This document shows, piece by piece, positions 10,363-20,660 of a DNA stretch of 26,586 bases; the stretch's first letter is position 1; every line of letters begins with the position of its first letter. Made by a program: the position numbers and the translations under genes. The notes under the pieces are model-generated. The model did no database searches and was not told the DNA's origin. It saw only the letters and a list, made by a program, of their open reading frames with translations. Source of the DNA: Glomus cerebriforme (lineage: Eukaryota; Glomeromycota; Glomeromycetes; Glomerales; Glomeraceae); contig QKYT01000810.1 in NCBI GenBank assembly GCA_003550305.1, forward strand, positions 2,362 to 28,947, given 5' to 3'.

Positions 10363-12314
10363 TTACACGGATGATGCTGCTGCTTGTGATGATTGTTCCT
10401 TTTTACGAATTTCATCAAAATATGGATGTTGAAGTGCATCTTCTGCACTAAGACGTTTTTCTGGTTGATATTCTATTAATTGCTGCTAGCAAATAACCAA
10501 ACATTTTTTAAGAATTAAAAATCAACTACTCCAAATGCAAACAATATTTTAAACCATTTTCCATAAAAAAGATAAATAACTCACACTTAATAAATCAATT
10601 CCTGATGAATCAAGTTTCGGAAGAAGTGTTTCTAGTGGGATTCGATTATAAATAGTAAAATCACTCTATAAAAATATTTTTTCGAGATATTTTAATATTA
10701 AATATTTAGATTGATGTATGTAATAAATAGTTATATATAAAGCATACTTTATATTCTGGCAACTGTGATACTCTTGGCCACGTTTCCTCTGTTGGAGTTC
10801 CTAAAACTGTATTAATGTGGCTAAGGATATTTATATATAATAATAAAATAGACTTGAAAGTAAAACTTTTTTTTTTTTTTAAAAAAAAAAAGGAATTTAA
10901 AGAAAAGGATATTTAAATATTCGCATTAACTGATCTTTAATTGAACTTCCTGGAAACAGAGGTCTACCGGAAGCCATTTCTAAAAAAAAAAAAGGAACCA
11001 GATTTAAAATAAAATAAAATAAAATAAAAATTATTATAGCTAATTTTCTCTAACCTGCAAATATACATCCAGCAGACCAAACATCAATAGATGTTGAATA
11101 TTGTCTTGATCCCATTAATACATCAGGTGCACGATACCATAACGTTACCACCTATGTAAAAAAAAAAATCATTTAATTAAAAAAAATTTTCAATTTTGTT
11201 TAAAATATTAAAATATATATTTAAATCAACCTCATGTGAATAACTTCTAACAGGAATTCCAAATGCACGCGCAAGACCAAAATCCGCCAATTTCAATTCT
11301 CCCCTCTTAATTAAATAAATTTTTGTTAAATGAAAATAATATTTATTAAAAATAATTTAAATTAACCAAAAAAATATTTCACCTTATTTATAAGTAAATT
11401 CTGTGGTTTCAGATCCTATAAAATTATTTTAATTAATATGAAATATTTAAATAAATAATTTTTCAAAGAAAAAAAAAAAATAAAAAATAAAAAAAAATCT
11501 TTATAATTCTAACCCTATGTAAAACTCGATGTTCATGACAAAATGCGATTCCTTTCAGAAGTTGATACATTAATTGCTAAAATAAATAAAATAAAATAAA
11601 ATCAATATATATTATAAAAATCATTAAAAATAAAATAAAAAATAATAATAATAAATTGTACCTTAATTGTGTCTTTATCCAGATCACCTCCATACGTATC
11701 TAAGAATTTCTTTAAATCCGAATCCAAATATTCAAAAACTAACGTCAGCTTCTTTTCAGTATGTAAGACATCATAAAGTCTTTTTAGAAAAATTATATAA
11801 TTAATTTTAGTTGATCCAAACCATCAACTTTTTTAAATATAACCCAACTAAAATAATTCACCTCACTATATTTGGATGTTTTAATTCTTTCAATAATGAT
11901 ATCTCACGAATTGCAGTACAAGGTACCTAATTATAATATTAATTAATTAAAATTGAATTGATCGAATTAATTCGAGAATAAATCAAGTTGAATCAGGATA
12001 CGATACCCCTTCTTCTTCGTTATCTAACCTTATCCGTTTCAATGCAACTACTTCGTTTGTATCTCGATTTTGTGCCTTATAAACGATACCATACGTTCCT
12101 TCAATAAAAAAAGATCCGACAAAATGTTAACATATTCTTTATATAACTAAATAAATAAAAAAGAACAAACCTTCTCCTAATTTTTCAATTTTCTGTTAAA
12201 TTAAAATAATATTTGTTAATAAAAAAAAAAAATAATAATAAAAATACTTATTTTGACTTAAATTACAAAAATAAAAAATAAAAAAAATAAAATATATACT
12301 TGATATTTGTCCAT
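10363..12314 (-). CDS. Cyclin-dependent kinase of the Cdk5/Pho85 type, 13 exons
   Basis: Serine/threonine kinase, probably cyclin-activated as in the Pho85 (nutrient and phosphate signalling) and Cdk5 clade. Exons on the minus strand: 12314-12300, 12192-12171, 12098-12007, 11926-11862, 11779-11662, 11576-11514, 11415-11383, 11305-11231, 11151-11055, 10979-10913, 10808-10748, 10665-10585, 10485-10363; 912 nt, 303 residues. Visible motifs: glycine loop GEGTYG (11-16, with Thr14/Tyr15), Lys33 in VALK, cyclin-binding helix PCTAIRE (45-51, Glu51), HRDLKPQN with Asp126, DFG with Asp144, and T-loop [20 protein letters not shown] with Ser159. Residues 33, 126, 144 and 159 have the same numbers as in human CDK5. 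Ser159 rather than Thr and the FGIPVR segment favour Cdk5/Pho85 over Cdk1. The intron after exon 10 is an AT-AC intron; the others are GT-AG. The C-terminal tail ([13 protein letters not shown]) is lineage-specific. Confidence 0.93.
10809..10912 (-). other. AT-AC (U12-type) intron in the kinase gene
   Basis: The 5' end on the minus strand is ATATCCTTTTC, an excellent match to the minor-spliceosome donor RTATCCTTT. The intron ends ...TTAATAC, and a TATCCTTAGCC element, close to the U12 branch consensus TTCCTTRAY, lies about 15 nt before the end. Splicing AA|AGTTTTAGG gives [12 protein letters not shown], exactly the conserved kinase sequence. No GT-AG pair gives this peptide. The 104-nt intron also contains an uninterrupted T-run followed by an A-run (10867-10892) that could fold into a hairpin. 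Confidence 0.85.
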
Positions 12315-13543
12315 TTCAAATTAAGTTTCTATAAATAACGAAAAGATGAATTCAATAGAAATTGTATATTTAAGTCAGATTATTTGTGATACATTCCAGT
12401 TCTAGTAAAAAAAAAATATATATATATATGCTATACACTATTCTATATATCGTAATCTTCATTTATGGATATATATTTTTACAATATGACTGATGCTAGA
12501 CATTAGCCGTAAAATTCCAGATTAAAATTAGTGTTACAATACAATTGTCACACCAGAAATGTCTCCAATAGACACATTCCGCGATATTTTTTAAACACAG
12601 AATGGTTCAAAAGAATTATCTTGTTTCACGATATACTGTTTATTTATTTATGATGACTAGCTACCAAAAGAAATTTTGTAAAGAAATCATATGAAATTAA
12701 TTAAAAGAATGTTTGAGAAAGCGAATCACATGAACAACAAATAAGATTTCAACAAATCAAATTAATGATCTTATTCAATAGTGGGGAAAGTAACACGAAA
12801 ATTCAAAACAATGTAAAAAAATATTTGTATACAATCGTGCCATTTTCATCATTCTTTGAATTTTTTTTTTTTTTTGTGGATTCCTTCATTTTTGTACATA
12901 AATGAAGACAATGGTGTATTTTAATAAGCGAGACGAACTTGTCATTTGTACGTAAGGACTTATAAATGAGGCATAACTGATAATAACATTAACTGTTAAA
13001 AAAAAAATTTTAATGCGTTTATTGTTAAAAAAAAATTTTTTATATTTATGCACAATTTCGTTCATCGCCGGATATTTAAGTTTTTTTTTTTTTTTTTTTA
13101 AAAAAAAAAAGATTGTTACTTTTCACCTGTTAATTATCGTCGTGTATAATCAGTTAACATATTCACATTTATCATAAGTCTTTGAAAAACCAATTGTTTC
13201 TTTTGCATAATATTGCATCACTGTTTTATGTTTTTCACTCGCCCATTACCATAAATGTTGGAAATTTTCTTGAACCCCCATCAGCTGATCCATTAACTTC
13301 ACACAACTCACAATCTTTTTTTCTTATAAAATGATATTATGTAATTTGTTTCAATTTCCTCTTTTGATCTTACGCCGCTCGTACTTCTAAGATTGCATTA
13401 CTTTTTAATCGACATTTTGCATTGTTAATAATTAATTTAAATATTATAAATATAACCCCACTATTTCTTCAAAAATTCAAAAAAAAAATCATTTTTTTTC
13501 CCCTTTGCTTTCTAAACAATACATAATATTATATATATATATA

Positions 13544-13583
<40 letters not shown>

Positions 13584-13612
13584 TCTCTCACCTTTATTAT
13601 ATATCATAAATA
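12315..13612. other. Divergent promoter region of the kinase and SET-domain genes
   Basis: About 1.3 kb with no supported gene. It contains T/A homopolymer palindromes (for example 13081-13110), an (AT)n run near 12416-12429 and the microsatellite described separately just upstream of the SET gene. Confidence 0.55.
13527..13583. repeat. (AT)n followed by (ATT)n microsatellite
   Basis: An AT dinucleotide run passes directly into a perfect ATT trinucleotide run of about a dozen units. It ends about 30 nt before the ATG of the SET-domain gene, so it lies in the promoter or 5' UTR, and its length probably varies between isolates. Confidence 0.85.
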
Positions 13613-14977
13613 ATGGAAGGTATCGAAGTTAAATTTGATGAAAAATATGGTCATGGTTTATATGCTACACGTGATTTTGAACAAGGTGAAATTGTATTAT
13701 CGGAAAAACCTCTTATAGTTACGCATACTCTATCTTCAAAACGTGATCGTGCATTCGCATGCACATTTGATATAGACTTGAGTGTATTTTCTACATTCAA
13801 AACATTTTTTGATGCTTCCCCAGAAATTCAAACCGCTATATTAAATAATTTTTATCTTCCTCCTCAAGACCAACTTGAAACTGCATGGTCTACAATTGGA
13901 TCAACTTATGTTGATAGAATTATTAAAACTTGTATAAAACGAGTTGAAGCTTGGGTAGATATTCCTGAAGAAACCTTTCGTAAAGTCTTCATGATATTCA
14001 CCTTAAATTCTCATTCTTTCGATTCTGATGGTTCTGCTATTTTCGTATATGGAAGCAAAATGAATCATTCTTGTGAAGCAAATACTTTTTATCAATCTAT
14101 TGATGGTCAACGTGGCGTTCATACTGCTGTTAAAAGAATTTCAAAAGGTGAACAAATTACAACAGATTATCTTGGTAAAGATAGTATCCTTTCAAGAGGT
14201 GCAAGACATAAGATTCTTCAAAGAACTAAGTTATTCACTTGTGAATGTTCAAGATGTACTGAAAGGATTGATGTATCACGTGGTTTACCTTGTCCAAATT
14301 GTAATACTCAAAATCAAAGAAGAATGAATGGAGGTTATATTTATTGGTATCCAATCTTATCTACAAATGAAAATAAATCTTCAACTGCACAAAATTATTG
14401 GCTTTGTGATATGTGTAATTCACGTTTTGAAGATAATAGTCCAAGACTTCATGGATTATTTGTAAGAGAAGCTGATTTAGAAAATCAAATTATTACTTTG
14501 GAAGAAAAATTAAGTATCCTTCCATTTGTAAATCATTCTCAATTAATTGACCTCTACAATGCTTGCTTAGCTCAACTTGGTACTCGTCATTGGACTTATA
14601 TCATTGTTCTTAAAATACTTATCCTCTTTGATGCATCTAATAGTAAATTACAATCCAAGAATGCTATAATTCAAAATCTTGATCAAGTTTTAAATTGGTA
14701 TGATAAATATGGATTTGATACTCCAAGATATTTAAGTGTTTTTGTCTTAAGAGTTGCAAATGTATTGATTCATGCTGGTGAATATGATAATGGGCTTTAT
14801 TTCCTCGAACGTGTCTTTGAGGATTTTGAGTATAGTAATACATTCGTTCAAGATTATAAAGATGCTTTGGATCTTATGGCTAAATGTCGTACTGCTTTAG
14901 AACAAACATCATCATTACAAGATAATGTAGTTACGAATCAAATACAACAAAACTGTCAGCCACTCAAGATTGTATAG
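13613..14977 (+). CDS. SET-domain protein (SMYD/Set5-like), intronless
   Basis: Probable lysine methyltransferase of histones or other proteins, 454 residues. The N-terminal SET strand KYGHGLYATRDFEQGE lies at residues 11-26. The core motif NHSC is at 151-154 in SKMNHSCEANT, and GEQITTDYL (179-187) holds the conserved catalytic-site tyrosine (Tyr186). Post-SET cysteines follow at 210, 212 and 215 (CECSRC). Two further CxxC pairs (227/230 and 265/268) could bind another zinc ion. The helical C-terminal half (about 290-445) resembles the TPR-like tail of SMYD proteins. No MYND finger interrupts the SET domain, unlike classical SMYD1-3. The substrate cannot be told from sequence. The gene is a single exon, unlike its intron-rich left neighbours. 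Confidence 0.88.
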   Translation: MEGIEVKFDEKYGHGLYATRDFEQGEIVLSEKPLIVTHTLSSKRDRAFACTFDIDLSVFSTFKTFFDASPEIQTAILNNFYLPPQDQLETAWSTIGSTYVDRIIKTCIKRVEAWVDIPEETFRKVFMIFTLNSHSFDSDGSAIFVYGSKMNHSCEANTFYQSIDGQRGVHTAVKRISKGEQITTDYLGKDSILSRGARHKILQRTKLFTCECSRCTERIDVSRGLPCPNCNTQNQRRMNGGYIYWYPILSTNENKSSTAQNYWLCDMCNSRFEDNSPRLHGLFVREADLENQIITLEEKLSILPFVNHSQLIDLYNACLAQLGTRHWTYIIVLKILILFDASNSKLQSKNAIIQNLDQVLNWYDKYGFDTPRYLSVFVLRVANVLIHAGEYDNGLYFLERVFEDFEYSNTFVQDYKDALDLMAKCRTALEQTSSLQDNVVTNQIQQNCQPLKIV

Positions 14978-16806
14978 TTTTAGTAAGGAATAAAGGACTT
15001 TAGAAATATTTTTTAGATTTAATTTTATTTTTAATATTTCATTCGATTTTTAATTTTATTAGTGAATTCTGGTCAATTTCACATTTTTTTTTTTCTCTAT
15101 GTAAAATATTGTTCTATGTCAAAATGTTTTTGACAACTTAGTAAATAATTAGAATTTTGTATATTTTGATAAATAAAAAATACTTATAAATAAAAAAAAA
15201 TTTTTTTTTTTATATTCTTTCTGAAATAAAACTTTTTATAAATCATCATAAATATTTTACCTAAGTTACAAAAGTACAAATAACTTATCAAAAAAGCTAT
15301 ATCAATAGATATATCTCCTGAGATGCTAGGAGAAAATCTCTCACCACATTTCTTTAATAAATGGATAAGGTTCGAAAATAAGAATATATCGTAAGATAAC
15401 GAGAATGAATAAGAAAGAAAATAATAATAGTGAACAAACCCGCCAAGATAGAACTATAAACGTAAATAAATTCCTTCACAACGCAACTAACATTACTACT
15501 ATTGTTTAAGACATCGATTGATACTTCTATAAATCCCTTTTCATATTTGAGACAGAATTATACATGCAGCATATTATAAATAACCTGCGCACAATAATTA
15601 ATAAAAATATATTCGGTTTACTTAAATCATCATAATCCTAATATATACTCTATTTGAATTTATTGAATTTCTGTGAATAAAATAAAACGGTACAAATCAA
15701 ATCTTTTTTTTTTTTTTGACGCGTTCTTAATGTTGCGCGACAGTCACATGATTGTTGATCTAATTACCATTTATCAGAATCATCTCTTATACGATCCCTT
15801 TCCATAATGAAAGCCGTTCCGTTATCAACTTATCATTTAATTGAAGTTAAATTACCTTTGAGCGAATCGTTTTGAGACATTCTTTAAATAATTATAAAAA
15901 AAAAAAATAAATAAGAAAATATCATTAGTAACAAGTTAAACAAGTTACTAAGTAACCATACTTTGCACTTATAGCCCGCGGACGTATACATTGGGTTGTT
16001 TACCCCAATCTGCATGACCTATGTTAATAATACATCTGACTAAATATCCTAGAATGAGGAATTCTATTTGGGACGGACCAGTACAAGAAATATATTCATT
16101 CAAGAATTTTACATTGCAAAAATTTTGCCCTAGACCGTGGTTACTTGACTAGTAACTTTCGCAACTGTGGCCACAATGCACACTTCCAGTTCTTTGTTTA
16201 ATTATCCTAGTAACAGAAAATTTTGATTTGATTTTATTTCTTGAGTCAGCAATCCTATCAAATTGCATATCAATAACTTGAGAGGAATCTCAGATTATTT
16301 GACACAATTAATAACATCCTTCGAAATAAATGTAATTATCCTGTCATTATAAAGAAACATAGACGCTCTAACTATCACGACTAAAGTTATTTTCATATGT
16401 CACTTTCCACAAGCCATTTCAGCATTACTTTAATAAAAGCCGATAACTTGAAATGAAGTTTCAAGAATAGTCTTCTTTTATAAAAAAAAAAAAGGTATGT
16501 TCTGTAAGTTTTCATTATTATGAGATTGACCTTCTTGCGTTAACTTCAACCACGGTGAAAATACCAAAATATCCAAATAAAATCCTGGAAGGTAATTTTT
16601 ATATTATCTAAAAGATGTAACATTTTATATTCCCTATATGATCACAAAGGTTCGTAATAATGGTGTTAAACTCTTACACGGTTAAGAACCGATTAGATAT
16701 AAGTGTATAACTAAAATTTGTTGCCACCACATTTTACTAGTAATTTTATTTTTACATAAGATTTCTTAGGAAGATAAGAAACTTTTATTTGAACGATTAT
16801 TAATAT
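14978..16806. other. Intergenic region without a gene, with AGTAAC palindromes
   Basis: About 1.8 kb between the 3' ends of the SET gene and the first F-box gene. No coding region was found on either strand. It contains a facing A/T homopolymer pair (15189-15210) and a cluster of AGTAAC/GTTACT motifs (15927-16214), including the palindromes GTTACT-A-AGTAAC (15944-15956) and GTTACT-tgact-AGTAAC (16140-16156). Between them ATTGGG/CCCAAT (15990-16009) can form a short hairpin. Confidence 0.5.
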
Positions 16807-18213
16807 TTAACAATCAAATTTTTTAATAATACCTAACTTTTTATATTTTTCAATTACTTTCATATTTTCTAATTTAATTTCTAAACTTTTTGCGCGAGAT
16901 CCTTTAGTAATAATAAAAGAAAGGGATTTTTGTGGTATACGATTTTTCCAATCTATAAAAAATTTCTCTAATTCTTCTGGAAGTATTTCAGATCGCGCAT
17001 CAATAACATAATATATTTTTAATTCACAAAAATTTCTAGGGGAAAATTTTACAATTAATTCTAATACTTCTTTATCATTTAAATATTCATCGCCACACCA
17101 AATTTCTATACTTTCTAAATATTTACAACTAATAAAAATTGTTTTTAATGATTCTAATTCATTATTAAATATAGTAAAATATTTTCTAAGATTTGGACAA
17201 AATTTTGCTATAGCTAAATTTAATGAATTATCACCATAACTATGACGTATATATAATTCTTTTAAATTTTTTCCATTATTTTCCAAGAATTTTATTAATT
17301 CATATCTTGGATATGAAAATTTAAATTTTAAAATTTTTAAATGAGGGAAAGTAACATATTGTAATTTTTTAAAATATTCAAAAGAATCATTATAAATATA
17401 AAATGATAATACAAGTTCTTGTAAATTTGTGAATTTAGAGATAAATAATAATGGTATATTATGTCTTCCTCCATAAAGTTCAAATTTGATTAAAGTATTA
17501 GGAAGTTTTGTTATAGAATGATATATATCTGTTAAATCTTCACAATCATAAGATTGCATTATATATAAATGTTTTAAATTCTTTTGAACAGAAATTAAAT
17601 CTTTTAATCCATTTGATATAACTTTTTCAAATATTATACCTAAATATTGTATATGATGACATATTTGAGATAATTGATAAAAGAATTCGGAATAAATATC
17701 TGAACGACAACTTAATCTTGATAAACATTTTAAACAATCTTTCGCTCCAGGGTAAGAAGTAAAAGTTATACTTGGAATATCAATTATTTTATAAGAATTA
17801 AAATATAATTCTCTCAAAGAAATTTGATTCATAAGTGATTTAAATATTTCTTTTGCTACTATATATTTCTTATGATTTAAACTTTGTGGAGTAATAGATT
17901 GATAATTTTGTAAAACATTTTTAATTATACAATCAATATTATGAATTGAAAATGTTTTAATTAATGATATATAATTAAAATATGGAGGTTTTGTATTAAG
18001 GGTTGATATAATGATTTTATTTTTATGTAAGATTTCTTTTGATTCATTAGGAAGACAAGCAATTAAAGTTTTACAATTTCGAACATTTCTCCATAAAATT
18101 CTAACAGAAACTTCACACCAAAGGCTATTAATCGATAAACATGAATTTGAAATAACTTCATCCTCCAAGTATTCAAAAATTTCGTTAAGACAATCGGCGG
18201 GAAGTTGAGACAT
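16807..18213 (-). CDS. F-box/LRR-like protein, array copy 1
   Basis: Predicted substrate receptor of an SCF ubiquitin ligase, 468 residues, one exon. The F-box lies at residues 3-45: LPADCLNEIFEYLED, then SLWCEVSVRILWRNV, the form seen throughout the expanded F-box families of Glomeromycotina. The rest is rich in Leu, Ile and Asn with irregular leucine-rich repeats (for example LSRLSCRSDIYSEFF, LKHLYIMQSYDCEDL, LIKFELYGGRHNIPL) and a conserved tail IPQKSLSF. This start gives an F-box at the extreme N-terminus, as in copy 2. It is the most divergent intact copy of the array. The target protein is unknown. Same strand as the other copies, with about 690 nt before the decayed copy. Confidence 0.87.
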   Translation of the reverse strand: MSQLPADCLNEIFEYLEDEVISNSCLSINSLWCEVSVRILWRNVRNCKTLIACLPNESKEILHKNKIIISTLNTKPPYFNYISLIKTFSIHNIDCIIKNVLQNYQSITPQSLNHKKYIVAKEIFKSLMNQISLRELYFNSYKIIDIPSITFTSYPGAKDCLKCLSRLSCRSDIYSEFFYQLSQICHHIQYLGIIFEKVISNGLKDLISVQKNLKHLYIMQSYDCEDLTDIYHSITKLPNTLIKFELYGGRHNIPLLFISKFTNLQELVLSFYIYNDSFEYFKKLQYVTFPHLKILKFKFSYPRYELIKFLENNGKNLKELYIRHSYGDNSLNLAIAKFCPNLRKYFTIFNNELESLKTIFISCKYLESIEIWCGDEYLNDKEVLELIVKFSPRNFCELKIYYVIDARSEILPEELEKFFIDWKNRIPQKSLSFIITKGSRAKSLEIKLENMKVIEKYKKLGIIKKFDC

Positions 18214-18899
18214 TTTTTAATAGAATAATTAAAAATATTTATGAGAGTTTTTAAAAAATGGGTTTGAATTAAAAGAAAAGAATTATTGTTTTTTTTATTC
18301 GGTTTTGCTTTTTAAATGTAAGTTTATTTGTTTATTTGTGTTACATTAATTTTATTTGTTCATGCATTACTTAATTATAGGTAATACAAAATTTTGAGTT
18401 CTCCCGTGCATTATAAATTTTTATTCGAAATGATCAACTTTATCAATAATTAAATAACCAATAATATTGTTGCTTTAAGATCTGTTAAACTCAATTGTAA
18501 AATAAGTATAGAATTAACGAATCATTTATTATTTACAAGAACTTATTTATCATTTCATTATATCGATACTTTTTTTATAGAATAAGTAAAAGCATTCTAT
18601 AACTCAAGACTAATTAATTTTCGGCCAAATATTGATAATCGATTGAATGATACCATTTATCAAAAAAAAATAATTGATTGTTCGGTAGATTAGATGCGGG
18701 AATTTATGTGCCGATATTTTCCTATTTGTTACCGCATTGATAACAGATAAGGTCTACCAATTATTTTTGATCAAGTTAATTATTTTAGCATTTAAAAATA
18801 AAGAGTTCATTTTTGTTATTACTTCATAATAATAATAAAAAAAATATACATAGATATATATTTAAATGAAAAAAAAGAGCGTCTAATTTACTAATATGT
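18214..18899. other. Spacer between array copy 1 and the decayed copy
   Basis: Holds the upstream region of copy 1 and the downstream flank of the decayed copy. Parts are recognisably similar to the spacers at 20,230-20,660 and 22,060-22,760. No gene. Confidence 0.55.
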
Positions 18900-19946
18900 T
18901 ATAAATCTTTTTTTTAAATTTTTTAACAATACCTAATTTTACTATGCGTTTTATAATTATTAGTTTCAATGGTAAAGTAAAGAGATTTTTGTGGTATACA
19001 ATTATTCCAATTTATAAAGAATTCCTCTAAATCCTCTGAAAGTGCTTCCTAATATTCATTTTTAATTCATAAAAATTTTTAGATGAATATTTTACAATCG
19101 TTTCTAATACGTCTTTATGTTTTAGAATATTATCATACACACCAATTAATACTTTCTAAAATCTAATTTATTAAAAAATCTTTTTCAATAATTCCAATTC
19201 TTTAATTTTTATAGTAGAAAAATTACTTAGATTTGAACAGAATTTATATATAATCAAATATAATGAATTTAATGAATTATCATAACTCAAAATATGTTTG
19301 TAATTGTGGAAAAGTAACAGAAAGGTTTGTTAATGAATGAATTACATTACTCAAATCTTTACAATTATAATTTTGAATTATTATCAAACTTTTAAATTTT
19401 TCTGAACAGGATATACAAATTTTATATCTAAGTGAGATAATTGATAAAAAAAATTCAGAATAAATATCTGAACGAATACTAATCCTTTAAACAATCTTTT
19501 GCTCCAAGGTAACAAGTAAATGTTACATTTGAAATATCTATTATTTTGTAAGAGTTAAAATATAATTTTCTAAAAGAGATTTGATTCATAAAATGATTTA
19601 TATATTTCTTTTGCTACTATATATTTCTTACGATTTAAAATTTGTGAAGCAATAGATTGATAATTTTGAAGAATATATTATCAACTGAAAAGTTTTTAAT
19701 AAATGCTACGTAATTTAAATAATGGAGATATTAAAGTGGGATTTGAAATAATGATTCCATTCTTATATAAAATTTCTTTTGATTCGTTAGGAAAACAAGC
19801 AATTAATAAAGTTTTATAATTCCTAACAGTTCATAAAATTCTAACAGAGACTTTACACCAAAGGCGATTGACCAATAAACATGAACACAAAGATTCTTTT
19901 CCAAGTATTCAAGAATTTCGGCGACATTCGGCGGGAATTGAATCGT
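18900..19946 (-). pseudogene. Decayed F-box/LRR copy of the array
   Basis: Clear nucleotide similarity to the neighbouring F-box genes runs from the start region (19946) to the tail LGIVKKFK near 18,900, but no frame is open. The start codon is ACG (19946-19944) where the paralogues have ATG. Small deletions shift the frame within the F-box, and in-frame stops follow WCEVSV-like sequence. About 300-400 nt of the LRR region are missing around 19,290-19,350, where segments far apart in the paralogues are joined. The central part (TTTTGTTAATGAATGAATTAC) is most like copy 3. Transcripts could still be made, but no full protein. Confidence 0.85.
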
Positions 19947-20660
19947 TTTTAATAGAATATTTAGAATATTCACGAAAGTTTTTAAAAATGGTGGTTCGAA
20001 TTAAAAGAATCATTTTTTTTTTATTTGGTCATGCATTGCCTTATTTATAATAATATACTTGAGTCCGCGGCGCAGTTAAGTTACGGCCGGTATTAAAATG
20101 TCTTGACTAGCATTAAGTGTAGCGCTCATACATGTTGCCAGTGAATCCGTGAATGAAAATAATTTTCACGTGATTTTTCGTGACTTTTTGTAAAGTGAAA
20201 AAAAAATCACTTTGACCTTTAAACCCAATATCATATATCAATAATTTTTTTCTGTAATTAAAATAATTCAAAATCCTCGAAATAGTCTACTTTACGTATT
20301 AAGTTTTAACAGATCTTACAGTATTACGTAATTCAATCATTACAAATGATGCATTATCAAATAAATCAACTGAACGATACCGTTTCTTTAAAATATCAAC
20401 GGATAATTGTTCAGTCGATTAGGACTATGCGGGAATTTATGTACCAATGGTTTTCCTTTTGGTCACCATACTGTCACTGTATTGGTTCAAATGACCAGTC
20501 AAGATCGATATTGTTAATTATTTACAATATTTTTGTTATTTTTTTATTTTTACATAAATTTACATAAATAATAATAGCATAATAAACATAATAAATATAA
20601 AATAAACGAAAGGAGAAAAGAAGAGAAAAAATATACAAAATTATTTACTAATAATTTTTT
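19947..20660. other. Spacer upstream of the decayed copy, with a unit-specific insertion
   Basis: Starts with the duplicated F-box upstream flank (to about 20,050). It continues with a less AT-rich stretch (about 20,055-20,225) not recognisable in the other spacers, then returns to duplicated 3' flank of copy 2. An open frame at 20346-20567 is duplicated flank whose counterpart at 18,640-18,800 is interrupted, so it is not called as a gene. Confidence 0.55.
20055..20225. mobile_element. Possible short non-autonomous insertion (MITE-like)
   Basis: A segment of about 170 nt, richer in G and C (CCGCGGCGCAG, TACGGCCGGTA) than the flanking DNA. It interrupts alignment with the other array spacers and ends in CACGTGA and AAAGTGA-(A)8-TCACTTT (20192-20213), a 7-bp stem. 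It has no coding capacity. Clear terminal repeats or a target duplication were not found, so the class is a guess. Confidence 0.35.

Noticed and set aside
11941..12006. GTATCGTATCC at a kinase donor, considered as a second U12 intron
   Set aside because: The donor in use is GTATCG, a poor match to GTATCCTT, and the intron ends in ordinary ATTAG without a CCTTAAC branch site; it fits the major class.
14073..14327. Second plus-strand frame within the SET gene
   Set aside because: Overlaps the conserved NHSC and post-SET region in a different frame.
15360..15380. GGTTCGAAA resembling a tRNA B-box
   Set aside because: No A-box or cloverleaf partner could be found around it; no tRNA is supported anywhere in the window.
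20346..20567. 73-codon open frame between array copies
   Set aside because: It is duplicated flank; the matching stretch near 18,640-18,800 is interrupted, so the frame is not conserved.
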